A stretch of DNA of 45,592 nt from Welwitschia mirabilis (taxonomy: Eukaryota > Gnetophyta > Gnetopsida > Welwitschiales). Position 1 is the first letter of the stretch; each line of letters starts with the position of its first letter. The position numbers were made by a program, and so were the translations under genes. Below, in pieces: positions 9,863-21,342 of the stretch. The notes under the pieces are model-generated. The model did not search any database and was not told where the DNA came from. It was given only the letters and a program-made list of their open reading frames with translations. The stretch lies in NCBI GenBank assembly GCA_051453625.1, contig JBOZIK010000001.1:41801335-41846926 (forward strand), given 5' to 3'.

Positions 9863-12800
9863 ACAATTCAACAAAGTAATGATAAATATAATAATGAAGA
9901 AAAGAAACATAATAAAGGACCCATAGAGATTCAATCTAACTTAATAAAGGATAGACTTATTCATTCCAATTCAACCAATCAACCTAAATACTATACCCAT
10001 CTTTCTCCATCCCTTCCACTTTTGCTTCCATGTAATACTTAAAGTAACATCCTTCCCTCTCCTCCCCTATTCACTTTACCTTGTGCTTTTAATAATTACT
10101 CTTTTTAAAGTATGACTTAGGATACTCTGGAATTTTAAATTAGTGTAAAAATTATTTTTCTAAATAATAATCCATACTTATAATTGAATCTTAAAGAGCT
10201 TTTTAATCCCATTAAACATTTTGAAAAGCCTTCAAAAACTTTTTGGATCCATTCTTTGAGTAGTTCCTTAAATGCCTTATGTAATAATAATCATGATTTA
10301 CAATGATTCAATAAGAGATTATTTGTTAATGAAATTTATCACTTCTTCATCTCTTATTTAGATTATGAAATTTGTGCTATTAAGGTTTGGTCCTTTTACT
10401 CTTTTTTCCTCTAATTAATTTTAGTTAGAAATAATTATATACCTTTTATGTTTTATCAATTAGTCTCTATTTGGGTTGGTTCTTATTTTTCCGAAAAAAA
10501 GGTACAATACCCGAGTAAATATTTTACACAGTTAGTTAATCTCTAAATGGTTAGGTCCTTATCTTTTAGAAAAAGTACATTTTTAATACTCAATTAAAAT
10601 CTCTAATGTGAACACTGGAAAAATTCAGAAAGTTAACAGATAAATGTTAAAAACCTATGAATCACCTATCGGTTAAATCTTGAACATGATAAAATCACTT
10701 GTCTTAGAAGTCCTCTTATCATTGTCTAAATTCTTCCTTAGCTGATTTCTTTGGTGGATGTCATGCTATCACTTAAACATATTTAACTTAACTAATGTAT
10801 TACTTTTATAAAATTACCATAACTATTAATCTTTTACTTGGGCATTTTAAAGTGATAAGATTGGATCAATCTAATCTTAAGACATTTGTATATCTATGAA
10901 CTTCCTTTTGAAGGAAGATGACTTGGTTCTTATGTTATCTCTTAATGATGTGAGTCTTTAGTTGTTAAAGTATGTCATCCTTTATTTCTCACCTTATTAC
11001 TTCATCCTTGTTATTAAGAGTACTTAATCATGTGTGCTTTACTTCAAACAAAAAAAAGGAAGAAAAGATATAAATAATAATCATTACCTTTCGTATATGA
11101 GCTAAAAAACATAGTCATCATGATGTCCTATCACACTGGGGTAAATTTTCTTGAGAGGGGCCTTTGGTAGTGTTAGTAACTATGGGAACTCCATTAGGGG
11201 GTCAGTTGGTCATGCTTCATAGGTGCTTACTCCTCTAATGGTGGTTATACTTCCCTCACCATGTAAATAATTATCACTTAGAGACTATAGGATTAGTGAT
11301 ATCCCCAGTGTCATTAGAGGCATTGCTTATTTTTTAGACTCATTTCTATACAGTACTCCCACATGATCATTTCACCTTTTAGGATTCTAGTGTGTTTTTT
11401 GGGTGGAAGTAGGTGAGTTCATTTTTAAGTAGCTTTTGATCTTATCATTTATTAATTGAAAACATTAGATCTTCTTGAAATCATCATAATCATTGCTTAT
11501 TTGAATGGTACTTTATGAAGTTTTTACATCGTGTCATACATCATCAATTAAGTGATTTTATGATTTCTATCAAGGGACTTTGCTAAGTTAGAATTTAGAG
11601 TAGGTATACAATCTTCTTTATATTCCTAGTTGTTTATTTTCATTTGCTTTCCCTAGTCATTTTACTTAGTATTTCAAAGTCGTTTTCATACTTTTTCATC
11701 ATAATACTTAGAACTTCATCACTTAGTAGTTTTCTTACTATTTTTGTTTCACTTGTGGTTTTTATCCATAGAGGTTCACTTTCTTTTAGCACTTTGTAGA
11801 TTATGTTCCTTTAGCATCTTTTTTAGTTATCACACCTCCACTTACAAATCTTGAATGTTTATTGAGTTTGGGAACATTTGAGGATTTTTCTTAGTATTAT
11901 TTCTCTTTCTTAATGCATTTTCATTTCCCTACCTTGATACCCTTTTCTCTTGCCTTGAGTTCTTTTTGGTTCCTTTACTTATTAGCTTTTATCTATCTTT
12001 TAGACTTCATGAGGACTTTCTGAGGCCTTACTGGTGCTATGATTGACTATCTAATTCTACTTGAACTTCACTGTTTTACCAAATCTTTTGTTTTCTGATT
12101 GTCATCCCATGTCTGCTATCTAGACAACAGACTAGATGACAATAGCTTCGTATTATGTTATTGCAATATGGAACATATTGATTCATTTGTGGGGGGTAGA
12201 ACATATTTGTGTGACATTTTTGGTAAAAATTTTAATTATGAGGATCAGTTTGAGCTTTCATGATACATACATATGATGTTCTAGTCCAATTATGATTTCA
12301 TATTACTTGTGAGATATGTATTATGGGTATTGTTTATAAGAACATAGCAAAGGAGCTATAAGATCTTCTTGCAGGTGTGGTCCAAAAGATTCGGAAGATC
12401 ATGGATAAGGGAAGTAATGTTATGATTATTCTTGATATATTTGCCCCTTGTATAATGTACTTAAAACTTACTGATTGATTTATATACATCATTTTGAGTT
12501 ATCACTATTCTTGATTAAACATGCACAACATTTATGTGAGTTATTATGGTTATATCTTTTGATAAATTTAATTAGTTCTCCTATTAGATGCACTACAGTT
12601 TTCCATGAATTAACTCACTCAAACTGGATGTGAACAATAAAGATCATAGATGAAATTTACCTTTCTTAAAGTAATAATTCAAACAAAATTTAGTTTGTAC
12701 AATAATAATAAAACCTATTATTGAAATCTTATCATATATATTCATATCTTTTAATTATTTTGAATGGAGATTTGCATAGATATGTTAATAGTAGAAATGA

Positions 12801-13630
12801 TCTTTTTAAAGGTCATGGTTTATCACCATTTCTTTTTATATTGTTGTTTAATTTTGAGATCAATGATTAATATGGTTTACGTATTTAAGTTGTAAATGAT
12901 ATTCTCCATTTAACTGATGTTAAATAAGTTTATCATACTTTTATATTTTTTAGAGCTAAAATGAAAAATTTCAAAAGTATTTAAGATATATTACATACTT
13001 TTTTTATTTTTTGGAACTTTTAATTTCAGAATTAATCTTAAAAAACATATGAATTACACTTTATCATAAATTAAGATATATTTATGAAATGCAAAGTGTT
13101 CTAAATTGTGTAATAATAATTACATGAAAATTATTTAGATATTTCTCTTTTTATAGGAATAGTATAAAAAGAATTATAAAGTAATGTTCAAAACAAGATG
13201 ATCCAATAATTGGAAAATTAGAAAGGTAAATTTCCATTTTTAGTATGAATAACTCAACTTATTTGACGTTGTTTTTAGTACCTATTAATTTACTTCATAT
13301 TTTATCTCTCAACATGTAATGAAGTAAGACAACTTCAAGTTATGAATGATGGTGGCTTCTAGCCTATGGTAAGAAGGAAAATAAAAAGCGAGATCAATTA
13401 TGATGGTAAGCTTTAATATAAATAAGTCCTTATTAATAGACTTAGACATTCGTTTTGCTATTTTAAATTTTTCCAATTAAGAAGGAAACTTAAAGGACTC
13501 AAGAAGAGGATAAGTTATTACTAATGTTGATAATTAGGAAGACATAAGGATTAGATCTCTTTTCCTTCTTCATGATAAGTACTTTCTTGAAAAAATTATG
13601 GGTTTTTAGATTACATTTAAGAAGATGAAT
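9863..13630. other. No recognisable gene
   Basis: AT-rich DNA with no long open frame in either strand. Probably interior or flanks of old LTR elements. The only clear structure is the hairpin at 12,098-12,143. Confidence 0.35.
12098..12143. repeat. Two-step hairpin with ATTGTCATC arms
   Basis: ATTGTCATC pairs with GATGACAAT nine for nine. Inside it, GTCTG pairs with CAGAC, leaving a loop of CTATCTAGACAA. It shares the GTCATC/CTAGA words with palindromes at 7494, 8759, 8853 and 42,985. Confidence 0.7.
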
Positions 13631-13800
13631 TTATTCATAGTTAACAAAATGGCTTTTATTTTTTTTAAGAGATTATAATTCAACTTGAAAAGTGTAAGAT
13701 TGAGTTTAATTAAATTTATTTATAGTTAATAAAATGGCTTTTATTTTTTTAAGAGATTAGAATTCAACTTGCAAAGTGTAAGATTGAGTTTGATTATCTA
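13631..13800. repeat. 85-bp tandem duplication
   Basis: Two adjacent copies start at 13,631 (TTATTCATAGTTAACAAAA) and 13,716 (TTATTTATAGTTAATAAAA). They remain highly similar through AAGTGTAAGATTGAGTTT, differing by a few substitutions and a one-base run-length change. No coding role. Confidence 0.8.
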
Positions 13801-13918
13801 AATGAACTCATAAAACATTAATGTAATGGGCCTTGCAAAAGTTTTTAAGTTTCATATTTTTGGCTTTTATAGAATGGATGATTATGGTAGATTATATTCT
13901 AAAAAAATTATTACACAC

Positions 13919-14202
13919 TGTTATGAGAAACGAGGAGCAATAAATAGAAGATAAACAAGTATNNNNNNNNNNACGTCCATAGGCAAGGAGAGAGATTTCT
14001 TATTCCTCAAGCAAAATTATTGTTTCAAGATGATGAACCCTAAAATCATATATATAACCTCACCGGTTTAGGTCACTCTAGAAAAAAGAAAATACATATA
14101 ATGGTTCAAACTGTTCATCAAAAGAAAATACATTTAACAGTTTGAACCGTTCATTAAAAGAAAATACATATAATGGTTCATCAAAATTCAAGACACTCAA
14201 CA
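13919..14202 (-). repeat. 3' LTR of the copia element
   Basis: It matches the LTR at 18,202-18,544 along its length but is shorter. It has about two copies of a 36-bp unit (14,087-14,122 and 14,123-14,158) plus a partial one, where the other LTR has three plus a partial. A 10-N gap (13,963-13,972) replaces what is about 40 bases in the other LTR, so the gap is under-sized. Confidence 0.9.
13963..13972. other. Assembly gap (10 N)
   Basis: The gap lies inside the 3' LTR. Alignment to the other LTR suggests about 40 real bases are missing. Confidence 0.9.
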
Positions 14203-14214
14203 ATTCTCCACCTT
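14203..14214 (-). other. Polypurine tract of the copia element
   Basis: The minus strand reads AAGGTGGAGAAT directly before the 3' LTR, which is the standard plus-strand priming site of plant copia elements. Confidence 0.85.
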
Positions 14215-15244
14215 GACTTGAATTGGCTCAAATCACTAGAAACCAAGAGTAATTCCATCCCTGCCATTCATGCCCTTAGGGCTTCATGCTATATGAACAT
14301 TCATCAAGTCCAAGCTATGCTTGAACTTCTCTATAGGTAATGGCTTTGTCAACATATCTGCTGGATTCTCTGTTGTGGCTATCTTCTTAATGGGAAACTT
14401 ATTATTCTCTATGACATCTTAAATGTAATTTAGCCTGTAGACTAGATTCTTGGCCAAGCCCAATGTAAGCTGACTATCACAATAGATGATAGGTCTCTAA
14501 ACATTTAATTTCAATCTATCAATAATACCATGCAACCATATACCTTCCTTAACCCCTTCTATTAATGACATGTATTCAGCTTCTGTGGTAAACAAGGCAA
14601 CTGTAGATTGAAATGTTGCCTTCTAGCTAACAACACATCCATATAGGATGAAGATATAGCATGTCAAGGATCTTCTCCTCACAAGATCTCTAGCATAGTT
14701 AAAATCTGTATAGCTAATAAAATCACCAATAGATTTATTAGCACCATAATCCAAGCAGATATTGTTCATACCTTTTAAATATCACATAATTCGTTTAACT
14801 TCTTCCCAGTGAGCTTTCCTTGGATTACTCATAAACCTACTTACCACACTGACTGCATAAGCTAAATGAGGCCTAGTACATACCTTGGCATACATCAAAC
14901 TTCCAATAGCACTGGAGTAAAGAATTGTACTCAGGTAATCCTTCTCCTCAACTGTATTAGCTATCACACTAGCATTAATTTTAAAGTGTGTTGTCAATGG
15001 AGTAGTTACTAGCTTAGATTGATCCATCTGGAAATACTGTAATAACTTTTTAATGTACTTCTGCTGAGATACATACAGTAGTCTTGCACTTCTGTCTCTC
15101 CAAATTTCCATGCCCAAAATCTTCTTGGTTGTACCCAAATCCTTCATTTTAAACTTACCTTTTAATAATATCTTCAAATTGTTGATTTCATCCTTGTTAT
15201 TAGCTATAATCAACATGTCATCCATGTATAGCAATAAATATATA
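14215..15244 (-). pseudogene. Copia reverse transcriptase C-half and RNase H
   Basis: The polymerase copies the element's RNA and RNase H removes the template. Minus-strand 15,234-14,782 is open for 150 codons. It begins with LYMDDMLI, which carries the catalytic YxDD box of RT, followed by FKMKDLG, ILGMEI and a PHLAYAVSVVSRFM stretch, all typical of the copia RT thumb and connection. RNase H continues from 14,781 down in broken frames: FTTEAEYMSLIEG, then YCDSQ (catalytic acidic residues), then NPADMLTKPLP near the C end. A stop in RNase H (TAG within CVVS.KATFQ) and others kill it. The N-terminal half of RT is in the N gap to the right. Confidence 0.9.
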
Positions 15245-16047
15245 NNNNNNNNNNNNNNNNNNNNNNNNNNNNNNNNNNNNNNNNNNNNNNNNNNNNNNNN
15301 NNNNNNNNNNNNNNNNNNNNNNNNNNNNNNNNNNNNNNNNNNNNNNNNNNNNNNNNNNNNNNNNNNNNNNNNNNNNNNNNNNNNNNNNNNNNNNNNNNNN
15401 NNNNNNNNNNNNNNNNNNNNNNNNNNNNNNNNNNNNNNNNNNNNNNNNNNNNNNNNNNNNNNNNNNNNNNNNNNNNNNNNNNNNNNNNNNNNNNNNNNNN
15501 NNNNNNNNNNNNNNNNNNNNNNNNNNNNNNNNNNNNNNNNNNNNNNNNNNNNNNNNNNNNNNNNNNNNNNNNNNNNNNNNNNNNNNNNNNNNNNNNNNNN
15601 NNNNNNNNNNNNNNNNNNNNNNNNNNNNNNNNNNNNNNNNNNNNNNNNNNNNNNNNNNNNNNNNNNNNNNNNNNNNNNNNNNNNNNNNNNNNNNNNNNNN
15701 NNNNNNNNNNNNNNNNNNNNNNNNNNNNNNNNNNNNNNNNNNNNNNNNNNNNNNNNNNNNNNNNNNNNNNNNNNNNNNNNNNNNNNNNNNNNNNNNNNNN
15801 NNNNNNNNNNNNNNNNNNNNNNNNNNNNNNNNNNNNNNNNNNNNNNNNNNNNNNNNNNNNNNNNNNNNNNNNNNNNNNNNNNNNNNNNNNNNNNNNNNNN
15901 NNNNNNNNNNNNNNNNNNNNNNNNNNNNNNNNNNNNNNNNNNNNNNNNNNNNNNNNNNNNNNNNNNNNNNNNNNNNNNNNNNNNNNNNNNNNNNNNNNNN
16001 NNNNNNNNNNNNNNNNNNNNNNNNNNNNNNNNNNNNNNNNNNNNNNN
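15245..16047. other. Assembly gap (803 N)
   Basis: The gap falls between the integrase C-terminal part and the RT YMDD box. The missing length is about right for that part of copia pol, so this gap is probably real. Open frames that run through it are artefacts. Confidence 0.95.
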
Positions 16048-17300
16048 TAATATTTATTTCTTGCATGATTACCAAGCTCCTCTTTCTGACCAAACATAGC
16101 AGACTCATCAAAAGTAACATCTCTGCTAATGATAAATTTCGAAGTTCTATTATTTTCAATACACCACAGTCTATACCCTTTAACTCCAATTGCATACCCT
16201 AGAAATATGCATTTCATTGCCCTTAGCTCTAGTTTATCATCATTAACCTGAGCATAAGTAGGACAACCAAATATACACAGGCTAGAATAATCAAATGGTT
16301 TACTAGACCATACCTCTTGAGGAGTCTTAAAATCAATTGCATTTGATGAAGATCTATTAACTAGATAATAAGCAGTGTTAACTGCTCTAGCCCAAAATTA
16401 CTTTGACAAGCCAACATTTAGTCGCATGCATCGAGCACGCTACATGAGTGTTTGGTTTATGCATTTTACAACTCCATTTTGCTGTGGTCTATGTTGTACA
16501 ATGTGTTGCCTCACTATACCTTCTTTCTTGCAGAACTTATCAAATGGTGCATTACAGAATTACAACTCATTATTTGTTCTAAGCATTTTGACTTGTTTTC
16601 CAGTCTATTTTTCAACTATATTCTTCCACTTCTTGAACCACATAAACATCTCATCCTTGGATTTTAGAAAATACAACCAAACCTTTTTGGAGTATTCATT
16701 AATAAAAGTAACAAAGTAGCTACATCTATCATGAGACTCAACTGAAGAAGGATCCTATAAATCTGAATGAACATACTCAAGGATATCCTTAGTGGTATGT
16801 TTGTTAGAACTGAATTTGACTCTATGTTGCTTTCCCATAACACAAGCTTCACAGAATTTTAACTTTCCAGTTTCTGTCCCATCTAACAATCCTTGTTTGC
16901 TCAATATTGTCAATCCCTTCTCACTCATGTAACCCAATCTGCAATGCCATAATTTTGTACAATCATTCTGCTACTCCATGGACTGAGATATTGCCACTAT
17001 TCCTGTCACTGAACTACCTATCAAGATGTAAATTCCATGTTGTAATTAATTCTTCATTACTACAAGAGCACCCTTTAAAACCTTCAGCTGTCCATCTACA
17101 CAAGAGTACTTGTACCCGTGTTTGTCTAAGATACCCAGGGAGATCAAATTCTTCCATAGATTAGGAACATATCATGAATTAAATGTTCTGATTATTCTGT
17201 CATGGATCTTAATCTGCATAGAACCACTACTCTTGACACTGATCTCCCCATCATCATGTAATATTACACTGCCATTCCACTCCTTAAAGGAAGTAAACAA
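16048..17300 (-). pseudogene. Copia GAG-pre-integrase and integrase
   Basis: Integrase inserts element cDNA into the host genome. On the minus strand, 16,937-16,755 reads [17 protein letters not shown], then [15 protein letters not shown] and ILEYVHSDL: the pre-integrase zinc-binding CxxC region leading into the core. The core continues to about 16,400 in broken frames. The C-terminal part, MKCIFLGYAIGVKGYRLW (16,217 down) then SRDVTFDESAMF, matches the usual end of copia integrase before RT. Stops and frameshifts occur throughout, so no functional enzyme can be made. Confidence 0.88.
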
Positions 17301-17400
17301 ATCGTGTGTGAAAGTTATGTGATATGATGCAACAGTGTTCAAAACCTAAGTATTTACAAAACTAGAAGTACTGACCATCAGAACATCACTGTCCTTTGCT
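17300..17400 (-). pseudogene. Copia aspartic protease remnant
   Basis: The minus strand reads VLNTVASYHITF where an active Ty1/copia protease has the catalytic D-T/S-G-A. Here Asp is Asn and Gly is Val (17,328-17,339), and a stop precedes it. Downstream peptides EWNGSVILHDDGE and KNLISLGILDKHGYKYS fit the region between protease and integrase. Confidence 0.85.
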
Positions 17401-17421
17401 TCATTAGAGCTTTCTTGTAGA

Positions 17422-17463
17422 CAATTTCTTTCTTATGTACTCCTTCTCTTTGCAATAAAAACA
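17422..17463 (-). pseudogene. Broken gag zinc knuckle
   Basis: The minus strand encodes CFYCKEKEYIRKKL. A functional retroelement knuckle is C-x2-C-x4-H-x4-C; here His is Tyr and the last Cys is Leu, so two of four zinc ligands are lost. Confidence 0.75.
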
Positions 17464-17559
17464 TCGAAGTGCTTTAGCCCTTGATTTGGAACGTGACTTA
17501 CCTTTTCTTCCACTGTCTCTTTCATTGTTCCTACCTCTGCTAATTTAACAGGCCTGCTT

Positions 17560-18180
17560 TTGCACTGTCTTCATTAGGATAAGAGATTATTCTTTTTAAT
17601 TCCTTAGACTGCATAGCATCCTTCACATTGCTAACAGATATACTATCTCTTCCATACAACATAGTATCAATAAAATTCTCATAGGAATTTGGCAGAGAAC
17701 ACAAGAGAATAATGGCTTGATCCTTATCATCAATTTTAACCCCAACACCTTGTAGATCTAAAATAATTTAGCTAAAATTGTCAAGATGATCTTTTACTTG
17801 CATATTTTCTATCATCCACAAGGTATACAAATGTTGCTTCTGATATAATTGATTTGTGAGGGATTTTTTTTTTGAAACTTTCTTTTTAATTTCTTCCACA
17901 ATCTCATAATAGTTGTTTCATTAACAACCTCATGCAATACTTTATCAAGCAAACTCAACAGTATTATGCTATGGGCTTTTGTCAGAATATCCTTTTTCTC
18001 ATCCACTGATAATGTCCCAGGTAATTTACCTTCTGCTTCAAGCGCCTCTAAACATCCCTGCTAAACTAGAAGAGCCTTCATATTAACCATCCATAGAGTG
18101 AAATCATCCAATCCATTGAATTTCTCAATATCAAATTTATGATTCAACATCTTCTCAATTAGTGAACAAAATATCCCTAA
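17560..18180 (-). pseudogene. Copia gag (UBN2-type) remnant
   Basis: The minus-strand frame at 18,006-17,812 (64 codons) reads MDEKKDILTKAHSIILLSLL, then VLHEVVNETT and LWKKLKRKF. That is the gag helix region that in the family reads with alternating Leu/Ala and a W-x2-L motif. Broken continuation gives QAIILLCSLPNSYENF near 17,680-17,720. Stops at several points. It lies directly after the PBS, as expected. Confidence 0.85.
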
Positions 18181-18187
18181 TAACCAA

Positions 18188-18199
18188 GTTTTAATACCA
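18188..18199 (-). other. Primer-binding site of the copia element
   Basis: The minus strand reads TGGTATTAAAAC. It matches the initiator tRNA-Met complement at 9 of 12 positions, and all three differences are C-to-T or G-to-A transitions. It lies two bases inside the 5' LTR. Confidence 0.8.
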
Positions 18200-18201
18200 C
18201 T

Positions 18202-18544
18202 TGTTATGAGAAACAAAAGAAATAAATAGAAGATAAACTAGAACACCCAAGATTTACATGGTTTGATTAATGTGACCTATATCCACGGGTAGGAAGAAAG
18301 ATTTCTTATTCCTCAAGTAAAAGAATTATTTCAAGATGATGAACCCTTAAACCATATATATAACCTAACGAGATTGGATTACTCCAGAAAAAAGAAAATA
18401 CATATAATAGTTTGAACTGTTCATCAAAAGAAAATACATATAATGATTCCAACTGTTCATCAAAAGAAAATACATATAACAGTTTGAACCATTCATCAAA
18501 AGAAAATACATATAATGGTTCACCAAAATTCAAGGCACTCAACA
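18202..18544 (-). repeat. 5' LTR of the copia element
   Basis: 343 bases, TGTTATGAG...CTCAACA on the plus strand. It contains an internal 36-bp tandem unit, AGAAAATACATATAATAG followed by TTTGAACTGTTCATCAAA, at 18,393, 18,429 and 18,465 plus a partial fourth. The repeated YVFSFDE peptide frame seen on the minus strand is only a translation of this unit. Confidence 0.9.
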
Positions 18545-21340
18545 CATACTAATTGAAGTATATTGTTTGATTTTAATATAATAAGTTCTTGTTATGTTTT
18601 GGAGTTTGACACCCATGTTTTTGAGAGCTCCATTTTAACATGCCATTGTCAGTCACAGTTTTAATTAATAGGTTAGGCTTGGTGGCCTAACCTGCCTTTG
18701 TAGATGTGGTTACTAATTTAAATGATTCAACTCACTTGTGAATAAATAGATCTATTCACTCCACTCCTTTTTTTCTTGAAAACCGAAAACTCCAACGTTT
18801 TTTTCAGGAGTCACCACTTAGTGAAAACCAACAATGGCACTAGATAGGTATGTTTGAGAAAGCTTGGCAAATCTTGAAAATAAAGCCAAATTCATTCATC
18901 ATATTTCTGTGGACCTAAAATAAACTTAATTGTTGTATTTACAAAAGAATGACAAAATTATCTTACTTTTCAAGATAAGCTTGATTTTACTGCCTATGAT
19001 GTGCATATGTTTTTTATGCAAAGTCTAGACATTTTTGGAAGATCCATCATCCTTCAATAGAATTTTCAATAAGGATTGTTGATATGCTTGAAGAATGCAC
19101 ACCTATTAATATTTTGTGCAAGTGAAATTATTGTGGAACTTGTTATGCATATTAAAGGCATGATTACTTTAAGAATAGGTATATTTTTTATATTATGAAT
19201 GGGAGATACACATCAGTCTTCAGACAAAAAGATACTAGAATTCTTGGCCCTATGAACATTTTAGCATTAACATTAACATGGTTGAAAATCATGTGATATG
19301 TTTACTTAATTTTAAGAACTCATCTCAGGATGCTTGATAGGTACCAAATACATAGCAGTGTTTTAGTATTCTTTAAAGATGTATCAAACTGTAATTTTTT
19401 TGATCCTAATATTTTGATGAAAATCCAAAGAAAAGCAGTCAATAACTCTTCTCAATGTCAGTACCAGATATTGCAGAAGCAACTATTAGAATCATAAAAC
19501 TTCTTGTCATCAAACATAAGTGTAGATGCATTTTAAGGCCACTTAGATAAGCAAAAGATGTTGAACATGTGATAGGGTTACATTTTATCAAAGAATTTTA
19601 TATCTCAATAACAAGCATTTTTCAATAGAGATTTCAGAATGTTGAAGATTGAAACTTCATATGTCTTCATTCTGTAACATTTTGCAGCTCCATTCTTAAA
19701 TGTTTTACAGCTCTACTCTTAGACGTCTTGGTTTTTCTTGGAAAATGTTAAGAAATTGAGAGATAAAGGAAGAAGCAAACTCCTTTCTTCCACAAACAAA
19801 ATTAATGATCTAAAATGCTCTTCAATTCTTTTACTTCCTAGAATTGAGCCCATGCTAATGCATAGAATTTTAAGTCTTCAAGCAATGCATTTTTGCTTAT
19901 AACTTATAGATGGCGCTTCTCCTTGAGTTGAAGAACACTTTCTTAATGGATTCAAGATGCAATGCTTGCTGTCAAATTTACAGGCCAAATAACTCTATTA
20001 TAAAAAATCTCTAACAACCAGTTATCATGAATAAATGAGATGGCTTGACATGAAAATGCTCTTGAGAGGGTACTCTTTTAGAAAGTATTCTAACTTGAAT
20101 TGACACTACGTTGTCAAAAATTAAATGGCCAATACAAGTTGAGAAGAATGACATTAAGTTAAGACTATAGGAAGTGAAATCATAAGTCTTTGTATGCTAG
20201 CAATGTCTGATAGTTTTATGCCACTTTAAGATGGCCTATGGTGATCCACATAACACATGCTAGTTTGAAAATAGCAAGGAACTATTGGAAGCATTACGTC
20301 TAATGGGACCCTTTGGATCCCTTGATTTTTTCTCCTTCACGTTTAGACCCCTAGAGACCCATATACCTTATGAATCATAACTTTTATTTTATTTAAGAAT
20401 ATGGGTCCATCTTAATTTTACACTTTCTTTTTCAATTTCCTTCCTCTATTTCAATCCTTTGAGTATTATTGTAACCCTATTCGTTCAAACACCTATGCCT
20501 TTTCTTATTTACTTATCTTATTTATACCTTTCAGCTATCAATTTCTATCACTCCTAAAAACATCCTACTCTTATTTTAATTTTAAAAAATGCTTTCATAT
20601 AAAAAGGTTTTGTAAAATAAAAATGACAGCAGCAAGAACAGGACTTTATAGAGGGAAGAGAAGCAACATGAAAGCACAAAGAGAAGATTGCAGCATTAAA
20701 AGAAAGAGGATCTAAGAGCAACAAGACATTTTAAAAGAAGTGCATTACCTTACATTTCTCAAGGAGGATTAGATTAATTAAGGTAAGCTTATTTTAATTT
20801 CCAAGGACTTATGGTTTACCTTAATGACATACATCTCTAGGTTTAATTTTAATGGATGAATGAAACTTTTATTAATATGTTAACTGTTTTTTACTCTCTC
20901 AGTTCAAGTGTTGTCAATTTCATGTACATGCAAAAGTTGCTTTTAATTATAAAATGAATATTATAATTGTAGATGCATCTATGGGCAGTAACTTTTAGTT
21001 ATGATTTATTCATTTTTAAGTTTAAGAAAAATCATATTCAAAGAAATATTTGGATCATTGTTGTCCTACAGCCACCAGAGAACTAGGCCTGTCAGAGTGC
21101 GCCGCTCGGCGTACACGAGGAACGAGTGCAAATAACATTGATACAAGTCACTATCAAGTAGAATTAATTTGTGATAGGAAAGTGATATTTTTATTATGAG
21201 TGGGTGTTCCTTTGTAAGCTTTTTTTTTTCGAGAAATAGTTTTTGAACAACAACATCCTTTGTTAGTGTTCATTACCAGAATGAAAATAAAATAGAGAAT
21301 TAATTTTTTTGCTTTAATTTAACAAGGGTGTATTTTAAAG
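18545..21340. other. No recognisable gene
   Basis: AT-rich with stop-dense frames on both strands. A purine-rich stretch with AAGGTAAGC (20,630-20,790) could pass for a leader exon with a splice donor, but no coding sequence follows. A short GC-rich island at 21,085-21,128 stands out. Confidence 0.3.
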
Positions 21341-21342
21341 CA

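Larger units (their letters stand above)
13919..18544 (-). mobile_element. Full-length, decayed Ty1/copia retrotransposon
   Basis: Bounded by two LTRs in direct orientation (TGTTATGAGAAAC...CACTCAACA on the plus strand). The flanking pentamers are CACAC (13,914-13,918) and CATAC (18,545-18,549), four of five identical, so this is a credible target-site duplication. In minus-strand order it has 5' LTR, PBS, gag, zinc knuckle, protease, integrase, RT, RNase H, polypurine tract and 3' LTR, the standard Ty1/copia order. Every domain is broken by stops or frameshifts, and 803 bases of pol are N. Protein motifs are closest to the Tnt1-like plant copia group. Old and non-autonomous. Confidence 0.92.

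Noticed and set aside
15110-16217. Three long open frames (325-335 codons) on both strands.
   Set aside because: They run through 803 N. Only the short ends are real sequence, and these belong to copia RT (minus) and integrase (minus).
18306-18545. A 79-codon minus-strand frame with repeated YVFSFDE peptides.
   Set aside because: It is the translation of a 36-bp tandem repeat within an LTR, not a repeat protein.
20630-20800. A leader exon with splice donor (AAGGTAAGC).
   Set aside because: No acceptor, coding exon or promoter could be tied to it.
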